From: Lachnospiraceae bacterium | GTDB taxonomy: Bacteria; Bacillota; Clostridia; Lachnospirales; Lachnospiraceae | Assembly: GCA_017427775.1 (NCBI GenBank) | Contig: JAFRSD010000017.1 | Location: 86,723 to 150,722, forward strand | Direction: 5' to 3' | DNA: 64,000 nucleotides | In this document: positions 54,405 to 63,418 of the stretch, one piece after another | Layout: each line of letters starts with the position of its first letter | Position numbering within the stretch: position 1 is the stretch's first letter | Translations under genes and position numbers: made by a program | Notes under the pieces: generated by a model | What the model was told of the DNA's origin: nothing | Databases searched by the model: none | What the model saw: the letters and a program-made list of their open reading frames with translations, nothing else

Positions 54405-54803
54405 TTACTTAAAAAACGATGCCACAATACCGGCCGCTCCGATAACCAGGAGCGTGATCGGCGCAACCATTGCATTTCTCGTCTTCGCCGCTATATAGCT
54501 CTTCGGGTTCTTCGGATTGTAGTAGATATCAATCTTGTTGCCGACTTTGTATTTCTTCCTTCTCTGTGAACGGATATTTAACATATCCCGAATCTCTTCC
54601 TCGTTGGCAGTAAAGGAAACAACCGGAACATAGTTCGTCACTTTCTTACCGTCATTCGTCATGTCGACATCCTCATGGATGTCTACGATCTCCGCGTTCG
54701 CCAGAACGTTAAATACTCTCTTGCGTCTCAGTGTCAGCAGAAGCCCGATCAGTCCCGCGGCCGCCACAACAATACCGCCGAACAGCAATACATAATGCAA
54801 CAT
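54405..54803 (-). CDS. DUF3592-type small membrane protein
   Basis: A 132-residue protein with a membrane helix at each end (YVLLFGGIVVAAAGLIGLLLTL and ITLLVIGAAGIVASFF) enclosing a soluble domain with VPVVSFTANEEEI and VGNKIDIYYNPKNPKSYI, the DUF3592 pattern. Function unknown. The ATG at 54803 was chosen over an adjacent GTG because it lies eight bases from GGGAGG. It follows the cytidylate-kinase-like gene by 15 bases and probably shares its promoter. Confidence 0.82.
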   Translation of the reverse strand: MLHYVLLFGGIVVAAAGLIGLLLTLRRKRVFNVLANAEIVDIHEDVDMTNDGKKVTNYVPVVSFTANEEEIRDMLNIRSQRRKKYKVGNKIDIYYNPKNPKSYIAAKTRNAMVAPITLLVIGAAGIVASFFK

Positions 54804-54818
54804 CACCCATACCTCCCT

Positions 54819-55427
54819 TTATTCCTTCGTCGCTACATCATACAGCAGATTTACGCATCCCTCGATGCCGAACGTACTGCTGTTCAATGTCATATCATAA
54901 TTCTGCGCCTTGCCCCATTCATAGTCCGTATAGTACTTATAATGGTTGGCACGCGCCTTATCGCGCTTCCGGATAGTCTTCTCGACATCCTCGGGAGCAA
55001 ATCCGTATTCCTTCACGGCACGCTCCGCTTTGTTCTCCATATTCCCGTGGATGAATACATGCAGAGAATCCGGAACATCCCTGAGAATAAAGTCGGCGCA
55101 TCGTCCGACGATAACGCAGTTTTCTTTCGAAGCGATATCTTTGATGATATCGGACTGCACAACGAAAAGCTGGTCCTGTAACGGCAGCATGTTTCCGCCG
55201 AATACCATCCCTGCATACGTCATATTGCTTGCGATATTAAACAGAAGGCTTCCCGTGATATGTTCTCCCTGCTCTTCAATAAAGTCCTTTGCCAGACCGC
55301 TCTCTTTCGCAACACGGTCGATCAGTTCTTTATCATAGTAGGAATATCCGAGCTTCTCGGCTAACATTTTGCCGATCTGCCTTCCGCCGCTTCCGCACTC
55401 ACGGCTGATTGTAATAATCTTTTTCAT
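54819..55427 (-). CDS. Cytidylate-kinase-like family protein
   Basis: A 202-residue P-loop protein: ITISRECGSGGRQIGKMLAEKLGYSYYDKELI replaces the usual Walker A with ECGSGGRQIG, as in the cytidylate kinase-like family. Later blocks are CVIVGRCADFIL, HVFIHGNMENKAERAV and IRKRDKARANHYKYYTDYEWGKAQNYDMTLNSS. The substrate is not established for this family, and it is distinct from the essential Cmk. AAAGGAGG precedes the ATG and a promoter lies just upstream. Cytoplasmic. Confidence 0.9.
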   Translation of the reverse strand: MKKIITISRECGSGGRQIGKMLAEKLGYSYYDKELIDRVAKESGLAKDFIEEQGEHITGSLLFNIASNMTYAGMVFGGNMLPLQDQLFVVQSDIIKDIASKENCVIVGRCADFILRDVPDSLHVFIHGNMENKAERAVKEYGFAPEDVEKTIRKRDKARANHYKYYTDYEWGKAQNYDMTLNSSTFGIEGCVNLLYDVATKE

Positions 55428-55456
55428 GGCAGCGCCTCCTTTGATTTGTTTTATCT

Positions 55457-55486
55457 ATTATATCACACGGCCAACGGATTAGGCAA
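55457..55486 (-). promoter_or_regulatory. Promoter of the cytidylate-kinase-like operon
   Basis: Reverse-strand TTGCCT (55481-55486), 18 nt, and TATAAT (55457-55462) with an extended TG two bases upstream. The remaining 110 bases up to the next terminator show no gene I would support. Confidence 0.7.
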
Positions 55487-55598
55487 CTTTATCGATAAAC
55501 ATTTTCCGTCTTCTTTCGCCCACCTTTCAACCTCGTGGTAATGCCGGGCAGGACGTGGATGTCTGCGAGTGCCCGATGATCCTCTGTTGGATGCATAA

Positions 55599-55624
55599 GA
55601 AAATCCCCCGGTTTGGGGGATTTT
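55599..55624 (-). terminator. Terminator of the second ECF sigma operon
   Basis: AAAATCCCCC and GGGGGATTTT form a 10-bp stem with a 5-nt loop. The stem's own T's plus following TC give the reverse-strand tract. Confidence 0.8.
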
Positions 55625-55658
55625 CCGACCCTCGGTTATTGAAAGGCTCTTAAACGGT

Positions 55659-57374
55659 TCACGGATCCCAACCTTCACGGTCAAGTAACCATACATCATC
55701 TATAACAAGATAAATCTTGTAATGATAATTGACCCTATCGTAAACATGTACCTTTTTAATTCCGGGATCACTTTCGTACAATTCCCACGATAAGGTTTCT
55801 TCGCCTATCCTGCATTCTCCGGATTGTACCCGCTCCCACTGACAGGCTTTACTTAACACATAAGAATTCTCATCGTAGATTCCTCCGTTATTACCGTTAT
55901 ACGAAATATAATTGCCGGTAGTTAACGGGGCAGAATTTCCGTCCAAATAGCTTGCTTGGATATTCACGGAGTAATCATAATACTCCTCGTTGACATTTCT
56001 TTCGGTCTCCGCCCATGTTATTACATGGTTTGTTTTGTCAACCGATATCCCTATTGTCTTTCCTATCGCCTCTGTTTCAAAGGCATATGCACCGGTCCAG
56101 GTAATTCCCCTGTAAAATCGCCCGAAGTCAACGTCATGCATATTATCCTGCCGGAAGGATGCTACATATTGTCCGTCCGACATAAGACAGCCGGCCAGAT
56201 AATAATCGTAGGCCTCCTTTGAAGCATCCGTTCCGGTATATGTGAAGGATTCTATTTCGCCTTCTTCATTATATTCCGTTTTGTATGTCGCCCCGCGCCC
56301 GTAAGCCGCGAACTCATAGATTTCCACAACATTTTGTTCATCCAGCTTAACCGTTTCCAGCAGGGCGGTTTTCGTAACCGGGACATCCTTGAATGAGGAT
56401 TTCAGATCCTTAAGATACTGCTCCTTATGATTCTTTATCATACTCGGATTCGCCGCCTCATATTTTGCTACGACATCCTTGATCAACTCGTCTCCAGGCC
56501 AAACCAAACTATAAAACAGGTTCGGATAATAAAGTTTAACCGACTCTACAGGAAGGCTGTTATTCACAGGAGACCGGTCCCATGTAAAGCAATATAAATG
56601 TCCCTGGAAAAAACCGTATACCATGTATCCCTCCCCGTCACTGCCGGGAACCGGACCACTCAGTTCGTCGAGTACAACGTCTCTGATCTGTGAATATGTC
56701 ATTCCGGAATAAAGTCCGGGACCGATATTGATATTTGGCGTCTCATGACCGGAAGTCTCTGTTTCTATCATTTCTACTATGCTTCCCATGAGCAGAGTCT
56801 CCTTGCCGGTCGTAAACATAAAGTAAACTTTGCCGTCAAATGTGATTCCTCCGGTAGTTCCGTCGTCACGCTCATTGCCCCAGTATTCATATCGGTAATC
56901 CCGTCCGATTTCGTCAATTACCTCACCGGCCGTCTTACCGATAAATCTGGAGATGTCTCCGTATTCAACGGGGCCGTCGGTCAGATCCGGCGTAGGTGTC
57001 GGAATTAACGTGGGAGTGGGTGTGATTTCCCCGGTCGGAGTAATATCCGGTGTCGGTGTTGCCGAAGGTGTCGGCTGCATCTTCCCTGTAGGTTCCGGCG
57101 TAACAGTCGGCGTAACGGTCGGTTCCTTCTGATGACGATTTTTCTCAATCCATATGTTCTTGCCGATAATCCCGATCAGAATCCCCACACACAAAACTGC
57201 TGCCACAGCGACCCATCTTCCGAACAGGAATAGGTCTCTGTTCTTCTTTCCGCTTCCCTTTGCCTTTTTCCCGGATACTTCTCTTTCCACATGATTCTTC
57301 CCGGCGTTCTCGCTTCTTAACAGAATATCTTCGTCAATCGCACTCATGCTTCTGAACAGATCTTCTTTAGTCAT
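55659..57374 (-). CDS. Probable membrane anti-sigma factor with Thr/Pro linker
   Basis: A 571-residue single-pass protein: about 48 cytoplasmic residues starting MTKEDLFRSMSAIDEDILLRSE, a membrane helix (WVAVAAVLCVGILIGIIGKNIW), a Thr/Pro-rich linker of about 60 residues (TPTVTPEPTG repeats) and a large outer domain with no recognised family. The N-terminal pattern DL-x-x-(A/S)-(L/M)-x-x-IDE is shared with the first anti-sigma candidate. Its start overlaps the sigma stop codon by eight bases. It probably tethers the sigma factor; the outer domain may sense envelope or carbohydrate state. Confidence 0.75.
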   Translation of the reverse strand: MTKEDLFRSMSAIDEDILLRSENAGKNHVEREVSGKKAKGSGKKNRDLFLFGRWVAVAAVLCVGILIGIIGKNIWIEKNRHQKEPTVTPTVTPEPTGKMQPTPSATPTPDITPTGEITPTPTLIPTPTPDLTDGPVEYGDISRFIGKTAGEVIDEIGRDYRYEYWGNERDDGTTGGITFDGKVYFMFTTGKETLLMGSIVEMIETETSGHETPNINIGPGLYSGMTYSQIRDVVLDELSGPVPGSDGEGYMVYGFFQGHLYCFTWDRSPVNNSLPVESVKLYYPNLFYSLVWPGDELIKDVVAKYEAANPSMIKNHKEQYLKDLKSSFKDVPVTKTALLETVKLDEQNVVEIYEFAAYGRGATYKTEYNEEGEIESFTYTGTDASKEAYDYYLAGCLMSDGQYVASFRQDNMHDVDFGRFYRGITWTGAYAFETEAIGKTIGISVDKTNHVITWAETERNVNEEYYDYSVNIQASYLDGNSAPLTTGNYISYNGNNGGIYDENSYVLSKACQWERVQSGECRIGEETLSWELYESDPGIKKVHVYDRVNYHYKIYLVIDDVWLLDREGWDP

Positions 57375-57930
57375 TGAAAAATCCCCCCTTTCTGAGGCAT
57401 TTCTTCAACTTCTTACGGACACGGCACAGCATTACCGTGACATGATTGTCCGTCATGCCGTAACGCCCGGCTATTTCCGCCACGGATTCCGTAAAGAAAT
57501 ACCGCCTTACGAAGACGTTACCTTCCTTTTCCGGAAGTGCCCGTACAAATGTGCGTATGCACTCCTCCAGTTCCTTCGCCTCATACTCCTTTTCCACATT
57601 ACGGCTGCTCGCGATGCATTCTCCCAGTTCCTCGAGAACCAGGTCTCGCTCTCCGCCTCCGCGCTTCACGGCCGTTTCCGCCTCCACGCGGTTAACGGCG
57701 ATATTGCGGGTTATCTTTGCAAGAAACATCTTCAGTTTCTGCGGGATCGTCGGCGGAATGGAATTCCATGCTTTAAACCAGGTATCATTCACACATTCCT
57801 CGGAATCCTCGCGGTTATGCAGGATGCGGTCGGCAACGGTCATGCAATATGCTCCGTACTTGATCTCCGTCTCCCGGATCGCGTCAGAGTTTCTGTGCAG
57901 ATACAGTTCTATTATCTGACAATCTTCCAA
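57367..57930 (-). CDS. ECF-type RNA polymerase sigma factor
   Basis: A 187-residue ECF sigma factor. Region 2 has EIKYGAYCMTVADRILHNREDSEECVNDTWFKAWNSIPP and LKMFLAKITRNIAVNRVEAE; region 4 has FVRALPEKEGNVFVRRYFFTESVAEIAGRYGMTDNHVTVMLCRVRKKLKKCL. The start is a TTG after GGAGGG. It resembles the first ECF factor in domain plan and in its linked membrane partner, but the region 4 helices differ. The upstream promoter has the same layout as in the first operon. Confidence 0.93.
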   Translation of the reverse strand: MEDCQIIELYLHRNSDAIRETEIKYGAYCMTVADRILHNREDSEECVNDTWFKAWNSIPPTIPQKLKMFLAKITRNIAVNRVEAETAVKRGGGERDLVLEELGECIASSRNVEKEYEAKELEECIRTFVRALPEKEGNVFVRRYFFTESVAEIAGRYGMTDNHVTVMLCRVRKKLKKCLRKGGFFND

Positions 57931-57962
57931 AAACCTTCCCTCCTTTAAGTTTGCTGTAAAAG

Positions 57963-58019
57963 CCTTCTCACCTATACAGACAGCGTTTAAGGCGAAACAT
58001 TACAGGTTATTTCAAAAAA
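57963..58019 (-). promoter_or_regulatory. ECF operon promoter, copy 2
   Basis: Read leftward: TTTTTTGAAA (58010-58019), a variable stretch, then CTGTATAGGTGAGAAGG (57963-57979). Block sequence and spacing are the same as in copy 1 (57 bases end to end in both). The divergent cysK promoter starts about 50 bases to the right. Confidence 0.65.
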
Positions 58020-58069
58020 TTTTCCGATTTTTCAAAAAATGTCTTCTCCCCCCTCGGGAAAAGATATTA

Positions 58070-58098
58070 TTGCCATTTTCCTTCCTTCGTTTTATACT
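58070..58098 (+). promoter_or_regulatory. cysK promoter
   Basis: TTGCCA (58070-58075), 17 nt, TATACT (58093-58098), about 33 bases before the cysK start. No T-box, SAM riboswitch or CymR-like dyad was recognised between promoter and gene. Confidence 0.7.
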
Positions 58099-58131
58099 GT
58101 AAACGTTATGACAAAACAGAAAGAGGTCCTT

Positions 58132-59064
58132 ATGGTTTATAATACGATTCTTGATGCAATGGGGCATACGCCCATGATCAAACTGCAGCGCATGGCCGGT
58201 CCGGACAGCGCTGACGTGCTTGTCAAATTCGAAGGTCTGAACGTCGGCGGATCCATTAAGACCAGAACCGCCTATAATATGATCCTGGCCGCCGAAAAGG
58301 AAGGCCTGATCAAAAAGGATACGATCATCGTGGAGCCGACAAGCGGCAACCAGGGCATCGGCCTTGCACTGATCGGCGCGGTACGCGGGTACCGCACGAT
58401 CATCATCATGCCGGATTCCGTAAGCGAAGAGCGACGCAAGCTTGTTCACCATTACGGCGCGGAAGTGATCCTGATCCATGACGCGGGCGACATCGGCGCC
58501 TGCATCGAGGAATGCCTTAATACGGCAATGCGCATGCAGCAGGAAGACCCGAACGTCTTCGTGCCCCAGCAGTTCAGCAACCCGAACAATCCGCTTGTGC
58601 ACAAATACCACACCGGCGTCGAGATTCTCGAACAGGTGGCAGGTCCGATTGACGGCTTCTGCTCCGGTATCGGTACCGGCGGTACGATCTCCGGAATCGG
58701 CGAAGTGCTCCGCACGCAGAACCCCGACATCACGATCTGGGCGGTTGAGCCGGAGAACGCGGCGATCCTTTCGGGCGGATCCATCGGCACCCATCTGCAG
58801 ATGGGTATCGGCGACGGGCTGATTCCCGATAACCTGAACCAGAATATTTATTCCGATATTTACATCGTAACCGATGAAGTCGCGCTTCAGACATCACGCG
58901 ATCTTGCCGCAAAGGAAGGAATCCTCTGCGGAATCTCAAGCGGAACCAACGTGGCCGCGGCACTTGCTCTTGCCAAGAAACTCGGCCCCGGCAAGACGGT
59001 CGTAACCGTTCTTCCGGATACGGCGGAACGCTACTTCTCCACACCGCTTTTCGACGGCGAATAA
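58132..59064 (+). CDS. cysK: Cysteine synthase
   Basis: A 310-residue fold-type II PLP enzyme that makes cysteine from O-acetylserine and sulfide. The PLP lysine is K43 in GGSIKTRTA, the substrate loop is EPTSGNQGIGLALIGA, and the phosphate-binding glycine loop is GIGTGGTISGIGEVL. ISSGTNVAAAL and the end TVLPDTAERYFSTPLF are typical of CysK. PTSGNQG with SIKTR, in place of PTSGNTG with SVKDR, is a variant I recall from anaerobes. AGAGG lies before the ATG; upstream in-frame codons were excluded for lack of a site. Confidence 0.92.
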   Translation: MVYNTILDAMGHTPMIKLQRMAGPDSADVLVKFEGLNVGGSIKTRTAYNMILAAEKEGLIKKDTIIVEPTSGNQGIGLALIGAVRGYRTIIIMPDSVSEERRKLVHHYGAEVILIHDAGDIGACIEECLNTAMRMQQEDPNVFVPQQFSNPNNPLVHKYHTGVEILEQVAGPIDGFCSGIGTGGTISGIGEVLRTQNPDITIWAVEPENAAILSGGSIGTHLQMGIGDGLIPDNLNQNIYSDIYIVTDEVALQTSRDLAAKEGILCGISSGTNVAAALALAKKLGPGKTVVTVLPDTAERYFSTPLFDGE

Positions 59065-59070
59065 ATCAAT

Positions 59071-59110
59071 AAACGGGATAGCCGGTTTCCGACCGGTTAT
59101 CCCGTTTCTT
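59071..59110 (+). terminator. Terminator after cysK, probably bidirectional
   Basis: AAACGGGATAGCCGGT pairs with its near-perfect complement (one mismatch) across a short loop, followed by TTTCTTTC. It may also stop the convergent membrane protein gene. Confidence 0.88.
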
Positions 59111-59135
59111 TCTTCTGTTCTGCCGGACAATCCGT

Positions 59136-59678
59136 TTATTCTCTGGGAATGATCTTAATGCTTCCAAGCATCCTTTCGAGTTCTTTGCGGTTCTTCTCGT
59201 CGGTACAAAGGGATATGATGATCCCATGCTCTTTATCATAATAGTAGTATACTTCAAGCGGATTCGTTCCGTTCCGGTCGGTATAGGAGATCCGGCGGGC
59301 CGTATAGTTGCCGTCTCCGTAGGTGATTCCTTCCTCTCTGGTAAACTCGTAACTCTCGTCGCTCTCAAAAGCCTCAAGCGCCTCGTCGAGATCGGTCTCC
59401 TCGGAAATCTCGGTCACGGAAAGGTAGCACGAGGAATCTTTCTTTATGCTGAACCGGTCCATGGTCACCTTGGTCTCGCTGTCTAACAGAATTCTTTTAT
59501 AATCCGTCTTACCGGTATCCATCACAAGCGTATATCCGTGCTCCTTCGACGTAAAATTCTTACGTCCGGCCAGGTACGGAAAGGCCAGCAGCAGGACTAC
59601 CATGATCAAAACCGCTGTCAAAAGAACGATGACAATGACGGCATGTTTTGACATCCCCGGTTGTTTGTTTTTCTCCAT
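59136..59678 (-). CDS. Hypothetical single-pass membrane protein
   Basis: A 180-residue protein of unknown family with one N-terminal membrane helix (AVIVIVLLTAVLIMVVLLLAFPYLAG) and an outer domain of alternating strands (HGYTLVMDTGKTDYKRILLDSETKVTMDRF, SCYLSVTEISEETDL, VYYYYDKEHGIIISLC) ending with an amphipathic helix. The start at ATG 59678 follows GAGGAAGAATGCA. It is divergent from the second MATE gene. No lipobox. Confidence 0.7.
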   Translation of the reverse strand: MEKNKQPGMSKHAVIVIVLLTAVLIMVVLLLAFPYLAGRKNFTSKEHGYTLVMDTGKTDYKRILLDSETKVTMDRFSIKKDSSCYLSVTEISEETDLDEALEAFESDESYEFTREEGITYGDGNYTARRISYTDRNGTNPLEVYYYYDKEHGIIISLCTDEKNRKELERMLGSIKIIPRE

Positions 59679-59745
59679 TGCATTCTTCCTCAAAAAGTGA
59701 TATAACATCATTATTTTATACGAAACATGTCAGGAAAGCAATGCC

Positions 59746-61113
59746 ATGCTGAAAGATTCCCATACAATTGATATGTGCAACGGGTCCCTTCCGAAGAAGA
59801 TGCTCCTGTTTGCATTCCCTCTGATCTTATCCAGTCTGCTGCAGCTGACGTTCAATGCCGTAGACCTGGTAGTCGTGGGTCAATTTGTCGACGACAGTGC
59901 CGTAGGCGCGGTCGGTTCCACCGGCGCGCTTATTAACCTGATCGTCAACCTTTTCATGGGTCTTTCCGTAGGCACCAATGTTCTGACCGCTCGTTTTGTC
60001 GGCTCGGGACGGGAGGAGGATGCCTCCGAAACCGTTCATACATCTATTGTGATCAGTATCATCAGCGGTATATTCCTGGCATTTGTCGGCGTGATCTTTG
60101 CAAGACCGATGCTCATCCTGATGGGTTCTCCGGACGGCGTGCTCGGCCAGGCAACGCTGTACTTAAGGATTTATTTCCTCGGCATGCCGATCATGATGCT
60201 TTATAATTTCGGAAGCGCGGTCCTCCGGGCGATCGGCGACACGAGAAGACCTCTTTACTATCTGACTGCTTCGGGTATCGTCAACGTACTGATGAACCTG
60301 TTCTTCGTCATCGTGCTGAAACGGGGCGTTGACGGCGTGGCTTGGGGAACCGTTATCTCCCAGGCGCTTGCCGCTTTCCTTATCCTTCGAAACCTGTACC
60401 GCTCCAAACATTGCTGCCGGCTGATCCCTTCGAAACTCCGCATCAGCGCTTCGAAACTGAAGGGCATCGCCCAGATCGGTATTCCTGCCGGAATCCAGGG
60501 CTGTATCTTCTCGGCATCCAACGTGCTGATCCAGTCCTCGGTCAACTCCTTCGGCAAAGAAGCCATCTCCGGAAGCGCCGCTGCTGCCAACATCGAAGGC
60601 TTTGTCTACGTTTCGATGAATGCCTTCCATCATACCGTTTTGAGCTTCACCGGACAGAACTACGGCGCCGGCCGCTATGACCGCGTTCGAAAAACGCTCT
60701 TCTGGGGTCTGCTCTATGTTGCCCTGGTCGGAGGCGTTCTCGGCAACCTTGTCGTACTGTTCCGCGTGCCGCTGTTGAACCTGTATATTTCCGGAGAAGA
60801 GGCTCTCTCCTTCGGATTTACCCGTATCGTCATGATCAACACGCTTTATTTTCTGTGCGGGACCATGGACGTCGCCGTCGGTTCCCTGCGTGGAATGGGA
60901 TTCTCACTCGTCCCGATGTTCGTATCGCTCGCCGGCGTGTGCGGTTTCCGTGTCGCCTGGATCTTTACTTATTTCAGCGCGCATCGCAGCCTGAGCGTTC
61001 TTTTCGTATCGTATCCGATCAGCTGGGCTGCAACATTTACGGTCCATATGCTGGTTTATTTCCTTTGGGCAAGGAGGACAAGACTGTCCGCGCGGTCCGT
61101 ACAGGTGCCCTGA
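59746..61113 (+). CDS. MATE family efflux transporter
   Basis: A 455-residue MATE transporter with about twelve membrane helices. It shows PKKMLLFAFPLILSSLLQLTFNAVDLVVVGQFVD at the start, GLSVGTNVLTARFVGSGREEDASE after helix 2, and IAQIGIPAGIQGCIFSASNVLIQSSVN opening the second half. It differs clearly from the first MATE protein and belongs to the NorM/DinF-like part of the family; substrate unknown. AGGAAAG precedes the ATG. It has no evident operon partner. Confidence 0.92.
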   Translation: MLKDSHTIDMCNGSLPKKMLLFAFPLILSSLLQLTFNAVDLVVVGQFVDDSAVGAVGSTGALINLIVNLFMGLSVGTNVLTARFVGSGREEDASETVHTSIVISIISGIFLAFVGVIFARPMLILMGSPDGVLGQATLYLRIYFLGMPIMMLYNFGSAVLRAIGDTRRPLYYLTASGIVNVLMNLFFVIVLKRGVDGVAWGTVISQALAAFLILRNLYRSKHCCRLIPSKLRISASKLKGIAQIGIPAGIQGCIFSASNVLIQSSVNSFGKEAISGSAAAANIEGFVYVSMNAFHHTVLSFTGQNYGAGRYDRVRKTLFWGLLYVALVGGVLGNLVVLFRVPLLNLYISGEEALSFGFTRIVMINTLYFLCGTMDVAVGSLRGMGFSLVPMFVSLAGVCGFRVAWIFTYFSAHRSLSVLFVSYPISWAATFTVHMLVYFLWARRTRLSARSVQVP

Positions 61114-61114
61114 T

Positions 61115-61143
61115 TTGCATTTTCCGTTAAAATATGGTATATT
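61115..61143 (+). promoter_or_regulatory. Promoter of the LtaS-like gene
   Basis: TTGCAT (61115-61120), 17 nt, TATATT (61138-61143), with a TGG before the -10. It gives a leader of about 100 nt before the start codon, in which I see no known riboswitch. Confidence 0.7.
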
Positions 61144-61246
61144 TTAGAATTGATTTCACATAAATTCCGCTTTCAGCAGCGCTTTTCGTTATCGAAAACC
61201 TCAAATGTAATTCACGCTGCCGACACCTATTGTGGGGAGTAACACT

Positions 61247-63409
61247 ATGAGTACCGAACTGGAATCAACGGAGATAAAAGTCGCGAACGCCTCCGCGGAT
61301 CCGGCAGTAAATGCCGAAGCCGGCGAGCCGGAGACGGCCTCTTCCGACAGCAATGCTTCCGGAAAGAAGCACTCTCTTCGTGCGTTCTTTTCGCGCCCGC
61401 CGTTCACCTACCGGCTGGTGCAGATTTATCTTTTATCAATTCTGACAACCTATGTTGTGGAAGCGCTTTCGCATTATAAAACGCTTCCGCAGTTTTTGCA
61501 TGTCATCCGTCATCCGCTTGTCTTTTTCGCGAACATGCTCATCGTATCCATCGTCTTTATTCCGGCGATCCTGTTCCGGAAAAGGGTATTTGCCTTTATC
61601 ATGGCGACGGTCATATGGCTTACGGTCGGCGTTGTCGACTTTATCGTTCTGCATAACCGCGTAACGCCGTTCAACGCCAACGACTTTAAGATGGTCGATG
61701 ATGCGCTCAACGTGGTCGTACATTATTTCACGCCGTTCCAGATTATCATGGTCATCGTGCTGATCCTGATCGGACTTTTCGCCATCATCTTCTCCGCGAT
61801 CAAGTCCCCGAAGACCGCGAAACCGGTTTCTTTCAAGACGACAATCCCGCTCTGCGCCGCTCTGATCGGCCTGCATATCGCTTTGATCAGCGGTGCAGTA
61901 CATGTCGGCATCCTGCAGCGTACCTTCCCCAATCTCGCGAACGGCTATCAGCAATACGGTCTTCCGTACTGCTTTACGTTCAGCATTGTGGATAAGGGTA
62001 TCAAGAAGCCGAGCGGATACTCAAAAGGACGTGTGGACGAAGTTATTTCTTCCCTGCCGTCTCCTTCCCCGACACCCGATAATCCGGTCAGCAAGGATCC
62101 GGACAATCTTCCGAACATTATCGTGATCCAGTTGGAGTCGTTCTTCGATCCGAAACGAATCGACGGAATCCGTTTCGATACCGATCCGATCCCTAACTTC
62201 ACGTATCTGTATAACCATTTCTCGTCCGGTTTCCTGACCGTACCGAGCATCAGCGCCGGAACGGCCAACACGGAATTCGAGATCCTTACCGGCATGAACA
62301 TGGCAGACTTCGGTACCGGCGAATATCCGTACCGGACCATTCTGCAGTCCAGCACGTGTGAAAGCCTGGCTTATAACCTGAAGCATTACGGTTATGCCTG
62401 CCACGCCATTCACAACAATACCGCTTCCTTCTACGGACGCGATGTCGTATTTTCCCACCTCGGCTTCGATGATTACGATTCTCTCGAAACGATGACCGGC
62501 GTCGAGCGGAACGCTCTCAACTGGGCAAAGGATAAGGTTCTCTACCCGGAGATTGTTACCGCGCTTGACTCCACCGAGGGCTCCGACTTCGTATTTGCCG
62601 TTTCCGTTCAGGGCCACGGCAAATACCCCGATGAAGAAATTCTCGATAACACGATCACGCTGAACCGTTTAAGCGCCGCCTATGAGGATTCCACGATCAA
62701 CGGTCTCAAGTATTACACTTCTCAGCTGAATGAAATGGACGCGTTCATCGGCTCCCTGATCAGTTATCTATCCGAGCGTAAGGAGAAGACGGTCCTGGTG
62801 CTTTACGGCGACCACCTGCCGGGCTTTGATTTCGAGGAAGAAGGTCTGAAGTTCGGGACAACCCTTCAGACGGAATATATTATCTGGTCCAATTTCGAGC
62901 TGGATTCTGTTCGCAAAGATCTGAGTGCCTACCAGTTGAGCGCTTACGTGCAGGATCGTCTCAACCTTCATGAGGGCTTCGTGACGAGACTCCATCAGCG
63001 CCATCTGTATGATGAGGAACCCAATTCCGAAGCTTACCTGGAGGAGCTCCGGGTTCTTTCCTATGATATGCTGTACGGCGAGAAGTATTGCTGGAACGGT
63101 GTCAACCCTTATGAGCCGACCGTTTTAAAGTTCGGCTTCTCCAATCCGACCGTGACCGATGTTCACGCCGTATTTGACTCTGCCGGGTCCTGTTACCTGA
63201 CAGTCTACGGCACGCGCTTTACGGCTTACGCATCCGTTTACATTAACGGCGTCCGCTATAAGGATACGATCTATGTTACCGAAAATGAGCTGTTCCTGCC
63301 GAAGATTACACTGAACGAAGGCGACAGGATCTCCGTCGGCATCTATAACGACGGAACAATCTATTCGCAATCCGGCGAGTTGATCTTCCAAAAACCCGAC
63401 TATCAGTAA
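61247..63409 (+). CDS. ltaS: LtaS-type lipoteichoic acid synthase / sulfatase-fold phosphoglycerol transferase
   Basis: A 720-residue membrane enzyme. Five membrane helices (residues about 55-250) follow a 45-residue acidic cytoplasmic N-terminus. The extracellular sulfatase-fold domain has IIVIQLESFFDP (metal-binding E297), the likely catalytic T339 in SISAGTANTEFEILTGM, SVQGHGKYP and VLVLYGDHLPGF. It would transfer glycerol phosphate from phosphatidylglycerol to a growing teichoic acid or related polymer. The last 110 residues (VLKFGFSNPTVTD, YLTVYGTRFTAYASVYINGVRY, LNEGDRISVGIYNDG) are an extra TIG/IPT-like beta domain not found in standard LtaS. GGGGAG precedes the ATG. Confidence 0.9.
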   Translation: MSTELESTEIKVANASADPAVNAEAGEPETASSDSNASGKKHSLRAFFSRPPFTYRLVQIYLLSILTTYVVEALSHYKTLPQFLHVIRHPLVFFANMLIVSIVFIPAILFRKRVFAFIMATVIWLTVGVVDFIVLHNRVTPFNANDFKMVDDALNVVVHYFTPFQIIMVIVLILIGLFAIIFSAIKSPKTAKPVSFKTTIPLCAALIGLHIALISGAVHVGILQRTFPNLANGYQQYGLPYCFTFSIVDKGIKKPSGYSKGRVDEVISSLPSPSPTPDNPVSKDPDNLPNIIVIQLESFFDPKRIDGIRFDTDPIPNFTYLYNHFSSGFLTVPSISAGTANTEFEILTGMNMADFGTGEYPYRTILQSSTCESLAYNLKHYGYACHAIHNNTASFYGRDVVFSHLGFDDYDSLETMTGVERNALNWAKDKVLYPEIVTALDSTEGSDFVFAVSVQGHGKYPDEEILDNTITLNRLSAAYEDSTINGLKYYTSQLNEMDAFIGSLISYLSERKEKTVLVLYGDHLPGFDFEEEGLKFGTTLQTEYIIWSNFELDSVRKDLSAYQLSAYVQDRLNLHEGFVTRLHQRHLYDEEPNSEAYLEELRVLSYDMLYGEKYCWNGVNPYEPTVLKFGFSNPTVTDVHAVFDSAGSCYLTVYGTRFTAYASVYINGVRYKDTIYVTENELFLPKITLNEGDRISVGIYNDGTIYSQSGELIFQKPDYQ

Positions 63410-63418
63410 AAGAGGTAT

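Noticed and set aside
55463..55699. A 78-codon reverse-strand frame between the cytidylate-kinase-like gene and the second anti-sigma gene
   Set aside because: It crosses a terminator and the promoter of the next gene, overlaps the end of the anti-sigma gene, and has biased, low-complexity composition (many Arg/His) with no family resemblance.
57000..57135. GT-rich direct repeats within the second anti-sigma gene
   Set aside because: They are explained by codons of a Thr/Pro linker between membrane helix and outer domain.
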